Source: Acidobacteriaceae bacterium
GTDB taxonomy: Bacteria > Acidobacteriota > Terriglobia > Terriglobales > Acidobacteriaceae
Assembly: GCA_025355505.1 (NCBI GenBank)
Contig: JANXZM010000063.1
Coordinates: 1 to 64,000, forward strand
Length of the DNA: 64,000 nt
Direction: 5' to 3'
In this document: piece by piece, positions 6,151-14,926 of the stretch
How the letters are laid out: each line of letters opens with the position of its first letter
How positions within the stretch are numbered: position 1 is the stretch's first letter
The notes under the pieces: model-generated
What the model was told of the DNA's origin: nothing
The model's input: only the letters and a program-made list of their open reading frames with translations
Database searches by the model: none
Program-made: the position numbers and the translations under genes

Positions 6151-9039
6151 GTGAAGTTGCTAATACCTGAACGGCGACAAATGTCTGGCCGCGCCGCCGT
6201 GCAGCCGTTCCAGCCCATGAACCGCGAATTTGAGGCCCGATTTACCGCCATCCTGCTGACTCTGCTCACAGTAGCCGCGGTACTGTTCGCCGGTTTTAAC
6301 TACAAGATTGAGCACCAGTCCGCAGTTCCCGACGATGGCGCGTGGTGGATTGAACGGAATGGCGGTTTGGTGGCAGATCGGCTGGAGCCAAACGGACCGG
6401 CGGAGCGGGCAGGAATCCGCAGCGGGGACGAAGTGGTCAGTGTCAACGGCCGCGCAGTGGACAGTTCGGCGGCGGTGACGCGGCAGATCTACTATTCCGG
6501 GGTTTGGTCGAAGGCAACCTACTCGCTGATCCGCGGCTCGGTTCCGCTGGATGTAGAGGTGGTGCTGGTTCCGGCCGAGCGCTCCATGAACGATTGGCTG
6601 CGGCTGATCGCGCTGATTTACCTGGGCATTGGGCTTTATGTACTGCTGCGGCGCTGGACGGCAGTGGGTTCCACGCACTTTTACATTTTCTGCCTGGTAT
6701 CGTTCGTTTTCTACTCGCTGCACTACACCGGCAAGCTCAACGCTTTCGACTGGGTCGTGCTATGGGCCAATGAAGTCGCGTGGCTGCTGCAGCCGGCGCT
6801 GTTCCTGCACTTCGTATTGACCTTTCCGGAACGGCGGGAATTCGTCAGCAAGCATCGCTGGCCGATTCCGCTGCTCTACGTGCCGGGAGCGGTGCTGCTC
6901 GGAATCCAGGTTCTGGTGCTGGAGTATTTGAAAGCCAGCGCTTCACTGCTCTTCAACCTGAACCGGGTGCACTGGGCTTATCTGACGATTTTCTTCGTCT
7001 CGGCGGCGGCGGTTCTGTGGAACAACTATCGTCAGGCCACGACTCCGATTCTGCGGCAGCAACTCAAGTGGATTACGCGCGGCACCATCCTCGCCATAAC
7101 GCCATTCACGCTTTTTTACGTTCTGCCATACCTGTTCGGAGTGATGCCTTCGCTCACCATGAAGGTATCGGTGCTATCGCTGGGGTTGCTGCCGCTGACT
7201 TTTGGATACGCCATTTTCCGCTACCGGTTGATGGACGTGGATCTGATCTTCAAGCGCGGCATGGCGTATACGCTGGCGGCGGCGGCGATTGTAGGGGCGT
7301 ACTTCGCCGGCGTGGGCGCGATCGCGGAGTTGGTACACACGCGCGTGCCCAGTTCCGGACCGTACGGGTTGGTGGTGGCGGTGGTGGTCACCGCGCTGCT
7401 GTTTGATCCGGTACGAAAATGGATACAGGAAAAACTCGATCAATTCTTCTACCGGACAGGCTACGACTACCGGCGGACGCTGATCGAGTTCGGACGCGAG
7501 TTGAGTTCGGAAACCGACCTGGACAAAATGCTTTCCTCGCTGGTGGACCGGCTGGCGCGGACACTGCTGGTGGATCGTGTGGCGATCTTCCTTGGCAACA
7601 GCGACTCTTCGCGCTTTGAACTGTCGAAGTCGTTGGGCATCGCCCACGTCGCGGGTCTCGACCTGTCGTTCCTCGCGAAGCCACGCATCGAGGACGCTGC
7701 CGGACATATCTTCTTCGAGAATACGCACCAGTTGCCGCGTGAGAATGCCGCGGCGCAAGAAGCCATAGGACGCCTGGATCTGAACTACTACATACCGTGC
7801 CACGCGCGGCAAAAGACCATTGCCTTTCTTGGACTGGGCAAGACCATGCAAGGCGACTTTCTTTCCAGTGAAGATGTGGAGTTGCTGGAAGCGCTGGCGG
7901 GATACATCGGGATAGCGATCCAGAACGGGCGGCTGTATGCCTCGCTGGAGCAAAAGGTGAGCGAGTATGAGCGGCTCAAGGATTTCAACGAGAACATTGT
8001 GGAATCCATCAACGTCGGAGTGATGGCGGTAGACTTGCAGGACCGCATCGAGTCCTGGAACTCGCAGATGGAAGTGACGTATGCGCAGCCGCGTTGGCAG
8101 GTGGTGGGGCGTTCGCTGAGCGAGGTTTTTCCGGCGGCCTTCGTCGAGGAGTTCTACCGGGTCCGGCAGAATCCTGGCATCCATAATCTTTATAAGTTCC
8201 GGCTGGCGACACCCACCGGCGAATCGCGCATCGTGAATGTGGCGATGGCGCCGCTGGTAACCCGCAAGTACAACGTGGTGGGGCGGCTGGTGATCATGGA
8301 CGACATCACGGAGAGGATCGCACTGGAAGTCCAGCTCACCCAAGCCGATAAACTTTCTTCTATTGGGCTGCTGGCCGCAGGTGTGGCGCACGAAGTGAAT
8401 ACGCCGTTGGCGGTGATCTCGTCCTACACGCAGATGCTGGCGAAGCAGTTGCAGTCGGATCCGCAGAAAGCAGGGCTGCTCGACAAAATCACCAAGCAGA
8501 CGTTCCGCGCCTCGGAGATCGTCAATAATCTGCTGAACTTCTCCCGTACCACGGGCACGGAATTGACGGAAATCAGGCTGAACAAGGTAATTTCAGACAC
8601 GCTGGCGTTGCTGGAGCACCAGTTTAAGGTGGCGCACATCCAGGTGCAGTCGGAGCTGGACGAGGACATTCCTTTGATTCAGGGGAACGCCGGGCGCCTG
8701 CAGCAGGTGTTTCTGAATTTGTTCCTGAATGCCAAAGACGCAATGGCCGGGGGCGGAGTGCTGAAGGTGGCGACGCTGAACGGCGAATTTGTGAGCGTGC
8801 GGGTGTCCGACACCGGCACGGGCATTGCGGAAGAACACGTTCAACGTATTTACGATCCATTTTTTACGACCAAGACATCGCCCGCGGAGGGCCAGAATCG
8901 CGGCACCGGTCTTGGGCTTTCTGTCACCTACGGCATCATCCAGGAACACGCGGGCAATATCCGCGTGGAGAGCCGCCCGGGCGAAGGGACCACCTTCACC
9001 CTGGATTTTCCGTTGATCAGAAAGGCAGTACATGTCTGA
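6151..9039 (+). CDS. Membrane sensor histidine kinase (PDZ-like, multi-TM, GAF, PAS, HisKA, HATPase)
   Basis: A sensor kinase of about 962 residues. In order: one N-terminal TM (about 31-50); a PDZ-like periplasmic domain (about 60-140; GLVADRLEPNGPAERAGI, SGDEVVSVNG); a multi-helix membrane block (about 150-390); a GAF-like domain (about 440-600); a coiled stretch; a PAS domain (about 620-735); HisKA with the phospho-His in AGVAHEVNTPLAVISS (CAC at 8389-8391, residue 747); and an HATPase domain with NAKDAM, DTGTGI and GTGLGLSVTYGII. Two GTG codons lie near the start; the one at 6151 has GGAGG at 5-6 nt and is preferred over 6145. The last 8 bp overlap the following regulator gene, its likely partner. 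A PDZ sensor suggests detection of protein ends or envelope stress, but the signal is unknown. Confidence 0.9.
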   Translation: MKLLIPERRQMSGRAAVQPFQPMNREFEARFTAILLTLLTVAAVLFAGFNYKIEHQSAVPDDGAWWIERNGGLVADRLEPNGPAERAGIRSGDEVVSVNGRAVDSSAAVTRQIYYSGVWSKATYSLIRGSVPLDVEVVLVPAERSMNDWLRLIALIYLGIGLYVLLRRWTAVGSTHFYIFCLVSFVFYSLHYTGKLNAFDWVVLWANEVAWLLQPALFLHFVLTFPERREFVSKHRWPIPLLYVPGAVLLGIQVLVLEYLKASASLLFNLNRVHWAYLTIFFVSAAAVLWNNYRQATTPILRQQLKWITRGTILAITPFTLFYVLPYLFGVMPSLTMKVSVLSLGLLPLTFGYAIFRYRLMDVDLIFKRGMAYTLAAAAIVGAYFAGVGAIAELVHTRVPSSGPYGLVVAVVVTALLFDPVRKWIQEKLDQFFYRTGYDYRRTLIEFGRELSSETDLDKMLSSLVDRLARTLLVDRVAIFLGNSDSSRFELSKSLGIAHVAGLDLSFLAKPRIEDAAGHIFFENTHQLPRENAAAQEAIGRLDLNYYIPCHARQKTIAFLGLGKTMQGDFLSSEDVELLEALAGYIGIAIQNGRLYASLEQKVSEYERLKDFNENIVESINVGVMAVDLQDRIESWNSQMEVTYAQPRWQVVGRSLSEVFPAAFVEEFYRVRQNPGIHNLYKFRLATPTGESRIVNVAMAPLVTRKYNVVGRLVIMDDITERIALEVQLTQADKLSSIGLLAAGVAHEVNTPLAVISSYTQMLAKQLQSDPQKAGLLDKITKQTFRASEIVNNLLNFSRTTGTELTEIRLNKVISDTLALLEHQFKVAHIQVQSELDEDIPLIQGNAGRLQQVFLNLFLNAKDAMAGGGVLKVATLNGEFVSVRVSDTGTGIAEEHVQRIYDPFFTTKTSPAEGQNRGTGLGLSVTYGIIQEHAGNIRVESRPGEGTTFTLDFPLIRKAVHV

Positions 9040-10486
9040 AGCAGCGTTGTCTGAAGTAGCGGCAATCTCGCGCCGAAGCACAGCGGAACGCACGCAGCCG
9101 GAAAGCGCGGGCAGAATCCTCATCATTGACGACGAAGCGGAAATCCGGGAGTCGCTGGAGACTCTACTTAAACTTGAGGGCTACAGCGTCGTGGTTGCGG
9201 GAAGCGGACGGGAAGGTCTGGGGCAGATTGGACAGCGGACATTTGACGTGGTGCTGCTGGACCTGGCGTTACCCGACAAGAACGGAATGGCGGTGCTGGC
9301 AGAGATTCGGGTGCTGCATCCGCGGCAGGCAGTCATCATGATCACGGCCTATGGCACGGTGGAGAACGCGGTCCGCGCCATGCAATCCGGCGCCACCAAC
9401 TTCATCCAGAAGCCGTGGGACAACGAGAAACTGCTGGCCGACGTGCGCGCCGCGGTCGCAAGGCAGAAGGCGGAAGAAGAAAACATTCAACTGAAGCGCG
9501 CGCTCAAGCAGCGCTACAATTTTGAACACATCGTGGGCAAGAGCGAGCCCATGCTGAAGATTTTCGATCTGGTCGCCCAGGTGGCGCCCAGCCGCTCGAC
9601 GGTACTGCTGCAAGGCGAAAGCGGGACGGGCAAGGAACTGATCGCCAAGGCGATTCATTTGAATTCCACGCGGGGCGACAAGCCGTTCGTGCCCGTCAAC
9701 GCTGGGTCCACGCCGCCCGACCTGCTCGAATCCATGCTGTTCGGGCACGTCAAAGGCGCGTTTACCAGCGCGGTTGCGTCGAAGAAGGGGCTGTTCGAAG
9801 TTGCCGACCGGGGCACGCTTTTTCTCGACGAGATCGGCACCATGAGCATGGACACGCAGAGCAAGATTCTGCGGGTATTGCAGGATCGCAAGTTCATGCA
9901 TCTGGGCGGAGTGCAGGAAATTCAAGTGGACGTGCGCATCATTGCCGCCACCAACGTGGATCTTCGCCAAATGGTGAAAGAAGGCCGCTTCCGCGAAGAC
10001 TTGTTCTACCGGCTCAACGTAATCAGCATTGATTTGCCGCCGCTGCGGCAGCGCCGCGAAGACATTCCACTGCTGGTGCAGCACTTTTTGCAGAAGTATT
10101 CCGAGGAAAATGAGCGGCCTCGCCGCCGCATAAGCACCGAGGCGTTGCGCCCGCTGGTGAGCTACTCGTGGCCCGGTAACGTCCGCGAACTGGAGAACAC
10201 GATCGAACGGGCGGTGGTGCTATCGTCCGACAGCGACATTGGGCCCGATCTGCTCCCTGACCACATCGTGGGCCGCGGCAGCTCGGTTCCTGCGTTGGAT
10301 GCGAATGCGGGGGCCACGCTGTTTGGCATCATGGAAGACTGCGAACGGCGGATCATCATCGACATGCTGGAGAGGTGCGGCTGGAACCAGACCGAAGCGG
10401 CGGAGCGCTTCCACGTCCCGCTCTCCACGCTGAATCAGAAAATTAAACGGCTGGCGATCGAGATCAAGAAGAAGAGCCGGGAGTAG
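9032..10486 (+). CDS. NtrC-family sigma-54-dependent response regulator
   Basis: A 484-residue regulator. Receiver: acidic pair Asp33-Asp34, phospho-acceptor Asp77 (VVLLD), Lys127 (FIQKP). AAA+ domain: Walker A GESGTGKE at 195-202, Walker B TLFLDE at 262-267, and arginine-rich sensor regions further on. The C-terminal Fis-type helix-turn-helix is at about 440-480 (NQTEAAERFHVPLSTLNQKI). It should activate sigma-54 promoters when phosphorylated by the upstream kinase, whose gene it overlaps. The sigma-54 contact loop reads GAFTSA (242-247) instead of GAFTGA. The ATG at 9032 lies inside the kinase gene, suggesting translational coupling. Confidence 0.92.
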   Translation: MSEAALSEVAAISRRSTAERTQPESAGRILIIDDEAEIRESLETLLKLEGYSVVVAGSGREGLGQIGQRTFDVVLLDLALPDKNGMAVLAEIRVLHPRQAVIMITAYGTVENAVRAMQSGATNFIQKPWDNEKLLADVRAAVARQKAEEENIQLKRALKQRYNFEHIVGKSEPMLKIFDLVAQVAPSRSTVLLQGESGTGKELIAKAIHLNSTRGDKPFVPVNAGSTPPDLLESMLFGHVKGAFTSAVASKKGLFEVADRGTLFLDEIGTMSMDTQSKILRVLQDRKFMHLGGVQEIQVDVRIIAATNVDLRQMVKEGRFREDLFYRLNVISIDLPPLRQRREDIPLLVQHFLQKYSEENERPRRRISTEALRPLVSYSWPGNVRELENTIERAVVLSSDSDIGPDLLPDHIVGRGSSVPALDANAGATLFGIMEDCERRIIIDMLERCGWNQTEAAERFHVPLSTLNQKIKRLAIEIKKKSRE

Positions 10487-10631
10487 CTCGGGCGATCGGA
10501 TCGTCTGACCCTCTCGCTGATTTGCCATTTTCGATGTTTCGTTTCTCGGTCGCCCCATGGCCCGATCACCCGATCGCGCGATGAATTCTCTCTCTGCTAT
10601 AGTTCCTTGAGCAGAAGTCCCCTGGATAGAC

Positions 10632-11426
10632 ATGGCGTTCGAACTGGAACTGATTTCGCCCATTGAAGTCGCCAAAGACGTTGCGCTGGCGGTTCAGGAA
10701 TACACCCTGCTGTCGGCGCAATCGCTGGCAAACTTTTTCCGCCGTCCCCTGTACATGGGCGACATGCTGCAGCAGGCGGACCTGATCGGCGTGGGCTCCC
10801 TGCCCATTGTGATTCTGACGGGACTCTCCGTCGGTGCGCTTTTAGCGCTGAACGCGGCCAGCACACTGCAACGATTCGGGGGGATCACGCTCATCGGCCA
10901 GCTCGTGTCGATCGGCATGGTCACTGAACTGGGTCCGCTCATCACCGGGCTGATGGTGGCCGGGCGAAACGCCTCCGGCATGGCCAGCGAACTGGGCTCG
11001 ATGATCGTCACCGAACAGATTGATGCCATGCGTGCCCTGGGCACCGATCCCACCAAGAAGCTGATTACGCCACGAATTGGGGCCACCGCCTTCATGCTGT
11101 TTTTCCTGACGATCATCGCCGACCTGCTCGGGCTGATCGGTGGTTTCGCGGTCGCGCATCTGATATTCGGCCTCAACTCGCGCCAGTATTGGACCTCGGT
11201 CTGGCAGATTCTTGTTTTCCGCGACGTCTTCACCGGGCTGATCAAACCCGTGCTGTTTGGGTTCATAATTTCCACCGTAGGCTGCTATTACGGCATATCC
11301 ACGCGTGGCGGCACGCAGGGGGTGGGCCGTTCGACTACCCAGGCCGTGGTCGCTGCTTCCGTGTTGATTCTGATCGTGGACTTCTTCGTTACCAAGTTGA
11401 TCTTCGCAATTTTTGGTTACAGGTAA
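10632..11426 (+). CDS. mlaE: MlaE-family lipid ABC transporter permease
   Basis: A 264-residue polytopic permease of the MlaE/YrbE family, the membrane component of ABC systems that move phospholipids or other lipids between membranes. Family features are the LPIVILTGLSVGALLALNA segment (about 56-74), the conserved GPLITGLMVAGRNASGMASELGSM block (about 101-124) followed by VTEQIDAMRALGTDP, and a C-terminal hydrophobic region with YGISTRGGTQGVGRSTTQAVV. It lies 3 bp upstream of an ATPase gene and surely forms an operon with it. The usual MCE-domain (MlaD) gene is not in this cluster. A 145-bp gap with GATC-rich low-complexity sequence separates it from the regulator gene before it. Confidence 0.88.
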   Translation: MAFELELISPIEVAKDVALAVQEYTLLSAQSLANFFRRPLYMGDMLQQADLIGVGSLPIVILTGLSVGALLALNAASTLQRFGGITLIGQLVSIGMVTELGPLITGLMVAGRNASGMASELGSMIVTEQIDAMRALGTDPTKKLITPRIGATAFMLFFLTIIADLLGLIGGFAVAHLIFGLNSRQYWTSVWQILVFRDVFTGLIKPVLFGFIISTVGCYYGISTRGGTQGVGRSTTQAVVAASVLILIVDFFVTKLIFAIFGYR

Positions 11427-11429
11427 GTC

Positions 11430-12275
11430 ATGCCGGCGCCCACTCTGCCCAGCGAAAATCCGACTGCTTCCGTGGCAAGTCTTTCCGGGTACGCCATCGA
11501 GTTCGACAAGGTTTCGATCGCGTTCGACGAAAAAGTCGTGCTCGACGGCATTTCGTTCCAGTTGGCGCGCGGCGAAACCAAGGCGCTGTTTGGAGTTGCC
11601 GGATCGGGGAAGAGCACACTGCTCAAGCTCGCGATGGGACTCATGCGGCCCGACAGCGGCCGCATCTTCGCGCTGGGAGAGGAAGTCACGCGCATGTCGG
11701 AACAGGAACTGTTCGAGCTGCGCCGGCGCGTGGGCATCGTGTTCCAGGAAAGCGCGCTCTTCGACTCGCTCAAAGTTTACGAAAACGTCGCCTTTCGCCT
11801 GATGGAAGAAAAGACCCCCGCCGAGGAAATCGAGCGGCGAGTGCGCGAGGTGCTGCGCTTTGTGGAGCTGGAGCAAACCTATGACATGCGCCCGTCCGAA
11901 CTCTCGGGCGGAATGCGGCGGCGCGTGGCCATCGCGCGCGCTATCATCACCGAGCCCGAAGTGCTGCTCTACGACTCGCCTACAGGCGGGCTCGATCCGG
12001 TAACCTCGAACACGATTGTCGAACTGATCGTGAAACAACGCGACGTCTACAAAACCAGCGCGCTCATGGTGACCCACCGCCTGCAGGATGCCTTCACCAT
12101 GGCGACCCACCAGTTCGATAAGGCCACCAACCAGATGGTCGTCCTACCCAAGGGCCAGCGTTGCGAAGTGCCCTTGAGCTTTCTGATTTTGCGCGACGCC
12201 AAGGTCATCTTCGATGGCGACGCTCAACAGCTCGCCACATCGCGCGACGAATATATTCGCGAATATATCTCGTAG
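11430..12275 (+). CDS. mlaF: MlaF-like ABC transporter ATP-binding protein
   Basis: A 281-residue ABC ATPase paired with the MlaE-like permease. Visible motifs: Walker A GVAGSGKST (55-63), Q-loop Gln106 (VFQES), signature LSGGMRRRVAIARA (158-171), Walker B VLLYD ending at Asp182, D-loop GGLDP (186-190), and H-loop His216 (MVTHR). The residue after Walker B Asp182, normally the catalytic Glu, is Ser183 (codon 11976-11978), so hydrolysis may be slow or use another residue. The tail from about residue 225 is longer than in minimal ATPases. The ATG at 11430 follows the permease stop by 3 bp. Confidence 0.88.
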   Translation: MPAPTLPSENPTASVASLSGYAIEFDKVSIAFDEKVVLDGISFQLARGETKALFGVAGSGKSTLLKLAMGLMRPDSGRIFALGEEVTRMSEQELFELRRRVGIVFQESALFDSLKVYENVAFRLMEEKTPAEEIERRVREVLRFVELEQTYDMRPSELSGGMRRRVAIARAIITEPEVLLYDSPTGGLDPVTSNTIVELIVKQRDVYKTSALMVTHRLQDAFTMATHQFDKATNQMVVLPKGQRCEVPLSFLILRDAKVIFDGDAQQLATSRDEYIREYIS

Positions 12276-12307
12276 GACCGTTCGCAAGACTGCCGGAGAA
12301 AAATACG

Positions 12308-13036
12308 ATGACGCGGCTTCATCGAATCTCGATTTGCCGGGCACTGGCGGCCTTTTTCGCGTGCGCGCTCTCGCTTTCGTTAACCACACCCGCCAACGCC
12401 GGCAACTTCACCCGGCACGCAGTACGCTGCGACCAGCGCGACATGGAGTATGTCGTCTATGTCCCACCAGCGGCGGCGAATGGCCCGCTGCCCGTGCTGC
12501 TTCTGCTGCACGGAGCAGGCGATCAGGCGGAGAATTTTGCCCAGGCCTGGAAGTCTTTAGCTCAGAAAAAACAGATTGTTCTGATCGCGCCACAACTTCC
12601 GCGCGACCCCACGCTCGAACCTCATATACCGAAGATACTTCCCTGCCTGGTGGATGACGTGCGCAGGCAGGCGAGTCTTGACTCGCATCGCATCTATCTT
12701 TTCGGCTACTCCATGGGAGGCTACCTGGCCTATGACGGCGCGCTGCTGGACTCCAATTATTTTGCCGCCGCCGCCATTCACGCCATGGGAATCGCCGATG
12801 AATATGCGCCGATGGTGCAACGCGCCACCCGCAAAATTCCCATCGCCATTTCCATCGGAGACCGGGACCAGATGGTGTCTGGAGCGCAGGTGAGAAAGAC
12901 GCGAGACTTGCTGCAGAAAGCGGGGTTCCACGTGGAGTACAAAGAAATTTTCGATCACAGCCACAATTACTACGAGATGTCCGACACGATCAACGGCGAC
13001 GTCTGGCACTTCCTTGAAGCCTACCGCCTTCCTTAG
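12308..13036 (+). CDS. Secreted esterase/feruloyl esterase-like alpha/beta hydrolase
   Basis: A 242-residue protein with a signal peptide (MTRLHR, hydrophobic core AAFFACALSLSLTT, cleavage after PANA about residue 27). The mature part is an alpha/beta hydrolase like the LpqC/polyhydroxybutyrate-depolymerase or phospholipase/carboxylesterase group: LLLLHGAGD near the start, nucleophile motif FGYSMGGY, acid in SIGDRDQMV, and a late His (DHSHNYYE). The substrate is unknown. The ATG at 12308 has GGAG about 10 nt upstream; the reading frame is open further upstream but lacks signal-peptide sense. It follows the lipid ABC pair by 32 bp and may be cotranscribed with it. Confidence 0.78.
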   Translation: MTRLHRISICRALAAFFACALSLSLTTPANAGNFTRHAVRCDQRDMEYVVYVPPAAANGPLPVLLLLHGAGDQAENFAQAWKSLAQKKQIVLIAPQLPRDPTLEPHIPKILPCLVDDVRRQASLDSHRIYLFGYSMGGYLAYDGALLDSNYFAAAAIHAMGIADEYAPMVQRATRKIPIAISIGDRDQMVSGAQVRKTRDLLQKAGFHVEYKEIFDHSHNYYEMSDTINGDVWHFLEAYRLP

Positions 13037-13062
13037 TGCTACGACCGAGTGATGAGTCATGC

Positions 13063-13119
13063 GGTGGAGGGACGGGCGTCTCGCCCGTCCAGCCGGGCGG
13101 GGACGCCCGGCGCTCCACC
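13063..13119. repeat. Composite double palindrome
   Basis: Two adjacent hairpins, GACGGGCG-TCT-CGCCCGTC (13071-13089) and GCCGGGCG-GGGA-CGCCCGGC (13092-13111), are enclosed by an outer inverted pair GGTGGAG/CTCCACC (13063-13069 and 13113-13119). The second hairpin and its flank are also found at 3646-3676. The element fills the gap between the convergent esterase and thioredoxin-like genes. Confidence 0.75.
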
Positions 13120-13130
13120 AGCAATTCGCT

Positions 13131-13598
13131 TTACTGCGCCAGCGTCTTTTCCAACACCTTGGAGATTTCGCCTTCCTCCACTTCGCCGGAAGCGTTGTAC
13201 GCGGTCTTGCCATCGCGATCCAGCACCACTACGTGCGGGATGTATCCCTTGTAGAATTTCTTCACCAGCTCCTCCTGCGCCGCGGAGCGCGGACGATCGA
13301 GATCGACCACGACGAACTGCACCCTGCCCTTGTATTTTTGGTAGAGTTCAACCGTGCGCCGCGCCTGGCGCTTGGAATTGAAACAACCTTCGCCATAGAA
13401 AATCGCGTAGGCTGGCTTGCCGGAGACTGCTCCATCTTCGAGACGGTCGCCGGCGATCAACGGCCCATCCAGGCTGTCGCTGGTGTAGTCGAGATGCTGA
13501 TTGAGCTTGAGATTCTCTGCTGCGTGCGCGAGCAAAGGCATCACCGTGACAATCGCCAGTGCCGTCGCAAACAACGCGGTCATAAACCACTTTGTCAT
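13131..13598 (-). CDS. Secreted thioredoxin-like protein with a CxxS site
   Basis: A protein of about 155 residues starting MTKWFM at ATG 13598, with an N-terminal hydrophobic signal segment (about 5-25, ending AHAAE). The remainder fits a thioredoxin fold: strand AYAIFYGEGCF, strand RVQFVVVDLDRP, and the cis-Pro region YIPHVVVLDRDGKTAYNASG. The active site reads CFNS, so there is a single Cys and no resolving Cys. It may form mixed disulfides or be redox-inactive. It is likely periplasmic. The frame is open about 16 codons further upstream, but the signal peptide favours this start. Confidence 0.72.
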   Translation of the reverse strand: MTKWFMTALFATALAIVTVMPLLAHAAENLKLNQHLDYTSDSLDGPLIAGDRLEDGAVSGKPAYAIFYGEGCFNSKRQARRTVELYQKYKGRVQFVVVDLDRPRSAAQEELVKKFYKGYIPHVVVLDRDGKTAYNASGEVEEGEISKVLEKTLAQ

Positions 13599-13642
13599 GT
13601 TGTTACCCCACGCGAATGTGACTATTGAGCGCACTGGAAGTT

Positions 13643-14926
13643 TCACGGCTTCTTTGGGTCGTTCTTCTCCTGGCTACTTTTTTTCTCGCCAGTCTTGCCC
13701 GGCAGCCCCACTGGATTTTCGTGCGTGCGCTCGCGGAATCCGCCTTTCATACCCCTTGCGAGGCCAATCGTCGATTCCCCAAACTTGTCGCGCAGATGAT
13801 CCGCGGCCACCAGCGCCTTCTGCCAGCGCTGTTGCTGCGAAGGCTCCAGCAGATCAAGCTGCGGTGAACCCGATTCGAAATTCGAGGCTTGCACTCCCAG
13901 CAAGCGCACCGGGGCGCCCGGCTTCCAGTTGTCGAAAAACAGACGCCTGGCCTGCTCGAAAATCCGGTTATCCATCTGCGTCGGCTGCTGCAGGGAATGC
14001 GCTCGCGTGACGGTCGTGAAATCTTTGTAGCGCAATTTCAACTGGAGGGTGCGCGCAAAATATCCGCCCTCGCGCAGCCTCCGTCCAACCATCTCGCTGA
14101 GCCGCATCAGCGTGGATTGCAATCGTTCGGCGTCGCCCGTGTCCTCGTCGAAGGTGTGCTCGTGGCCGATCGACTTGGGATCGACGCCTTCTCCGACCGC
14201 GCTGTCGAACCATCCACCCGCATCCTCGCCCCGCGACTTCCCTGCCAGCGCGAGGCCCCACTTTCCGAAGCGGTGTTCCAGATCGCGGTCCTCCAGTCGC
14301 GCGAGGTCGCCCACTTTCTGAATGCCGATCGCGTGCAGCTTCTGCTCCATCACCTTGCCCACGCCAGGAATATCGCCGACGGCGAGCGGCGCCAAGAACT
14401 TCGCCTCCTCTCCGGACAGCACCCAGAGCACACCGTTGGGCTTGGCTTTGGCGGAGGAAACCTTTGCGATCAGCCGCGAGGTGCCGATTCCGATCGAACA
14501 GTTCAATTCGGTCGCGGACTTCATCGCGTCATGCAGTCGGTGCGCGGCGTGCAGTGACCGGCCGTGCAGGCGCTCCGTCCCCGTCATGTCGAGGTAAGCC
14601 TCATCCACCGAAGCCATCTCGACGAGCGGAGAGAAGTGGCCGAGGACTTCGTGCACCTTGGCGGAATACTCGCGATAGCGCTCGGGATGTCCATTTACGA
14701 AGATCGCCTGTGGACATAATTTCGCGGCGGTGCGCAGCGGCATGGCGGAGTGCACGCCAAATTTGCGCGCCGCGTACGATGCGGCCGAGACCACTCCTCG
14801 TTCGTCGCGCTGCCCGCCGACAACGACCGGCTGGCCTTTCAGCGAAGGGTCGAATAATTCTTCGACGGAGACGAAGAAGGCGTCCATGTCGACGTGGAAG
14901 ATGGTGCGTGGGGAGGTGGTGCTCAT
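13643..14926 (-). CDS. dinB: DNA polymerase IV (Y-family)
   Basis: A 427-residue translesion polymerase. The palm motif IFHVDMDAFFVSVE is at about 9-22 with the metal ligand Asp13, followed by the family block VVSAASYAARKFGVHSAMPL and the second catalytic motif ASVDEAYLDMTG. The helix-hairpin-helix thumb (DIPGVGKVMEQKLHAIGI) and C-terminal little-finger domain are present. Pol IV copies past damaged bases with low fidelity. The ATG at 14926 matches the usual N-terminus. The tail after about residue 410 is lysine-rich and low in complexity (KSSQEKNDPKKP); no clear beta-clamp motif is visible at the very end. It lies 44 bp upstream of the thioredoxin-like gene. Confidence 0.93.
   Translation of the reverse strand: MSTTSPRTIFHVDMDAFFVSVEELFDPSLKGQPVVVGGQRDERGVVSAASYAARKFGVHSAMPLRTAAKLCPQAIFVNGHPERYREYSAKVHEVLGHFSPLVEMASVDEAYLDMTGTERLHGRSLHAAHRLHDAMKSATELNCSIGIGTSRLIAKVSSAKAKPNGVLWVLSGEEAKFLAPLAVGDIPGVGKVMEQKLHAIGIQKVGDLARLEDRDLEHRFGKWGLALAGKSRGEDAGGWFDSAVGEGVDPKSIGHEHTFDEDTGDAERLQSTLMRLSEMVGRRLREGGYFARTLQLKLRYKDFTTVTRAHSLQQPTQMDNRIFEQARRLFFDNWKPGAPVRLLGVQASNFESGSPQLDLLEPSQQQRWQKALVAADHLRDKFGESTIGLARGMKGGFRERTHENPVGLPGKTGEKKSSQEKNDPKKP

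Noticed and set aside
7174-8391. 405-codon minus-strand frame inside the histidine kinase gene
   Set aside because: It is fully covered by a clear multidomain kinase; the His/Arg/Gln-rich translation is typical of a high-G+C shadow.
10842-12110. 422-codon minus-strand frame across mlaE and mlaF
   Set aside because: It spans two well-supported genes on the other strand and shows no recognisable motif.
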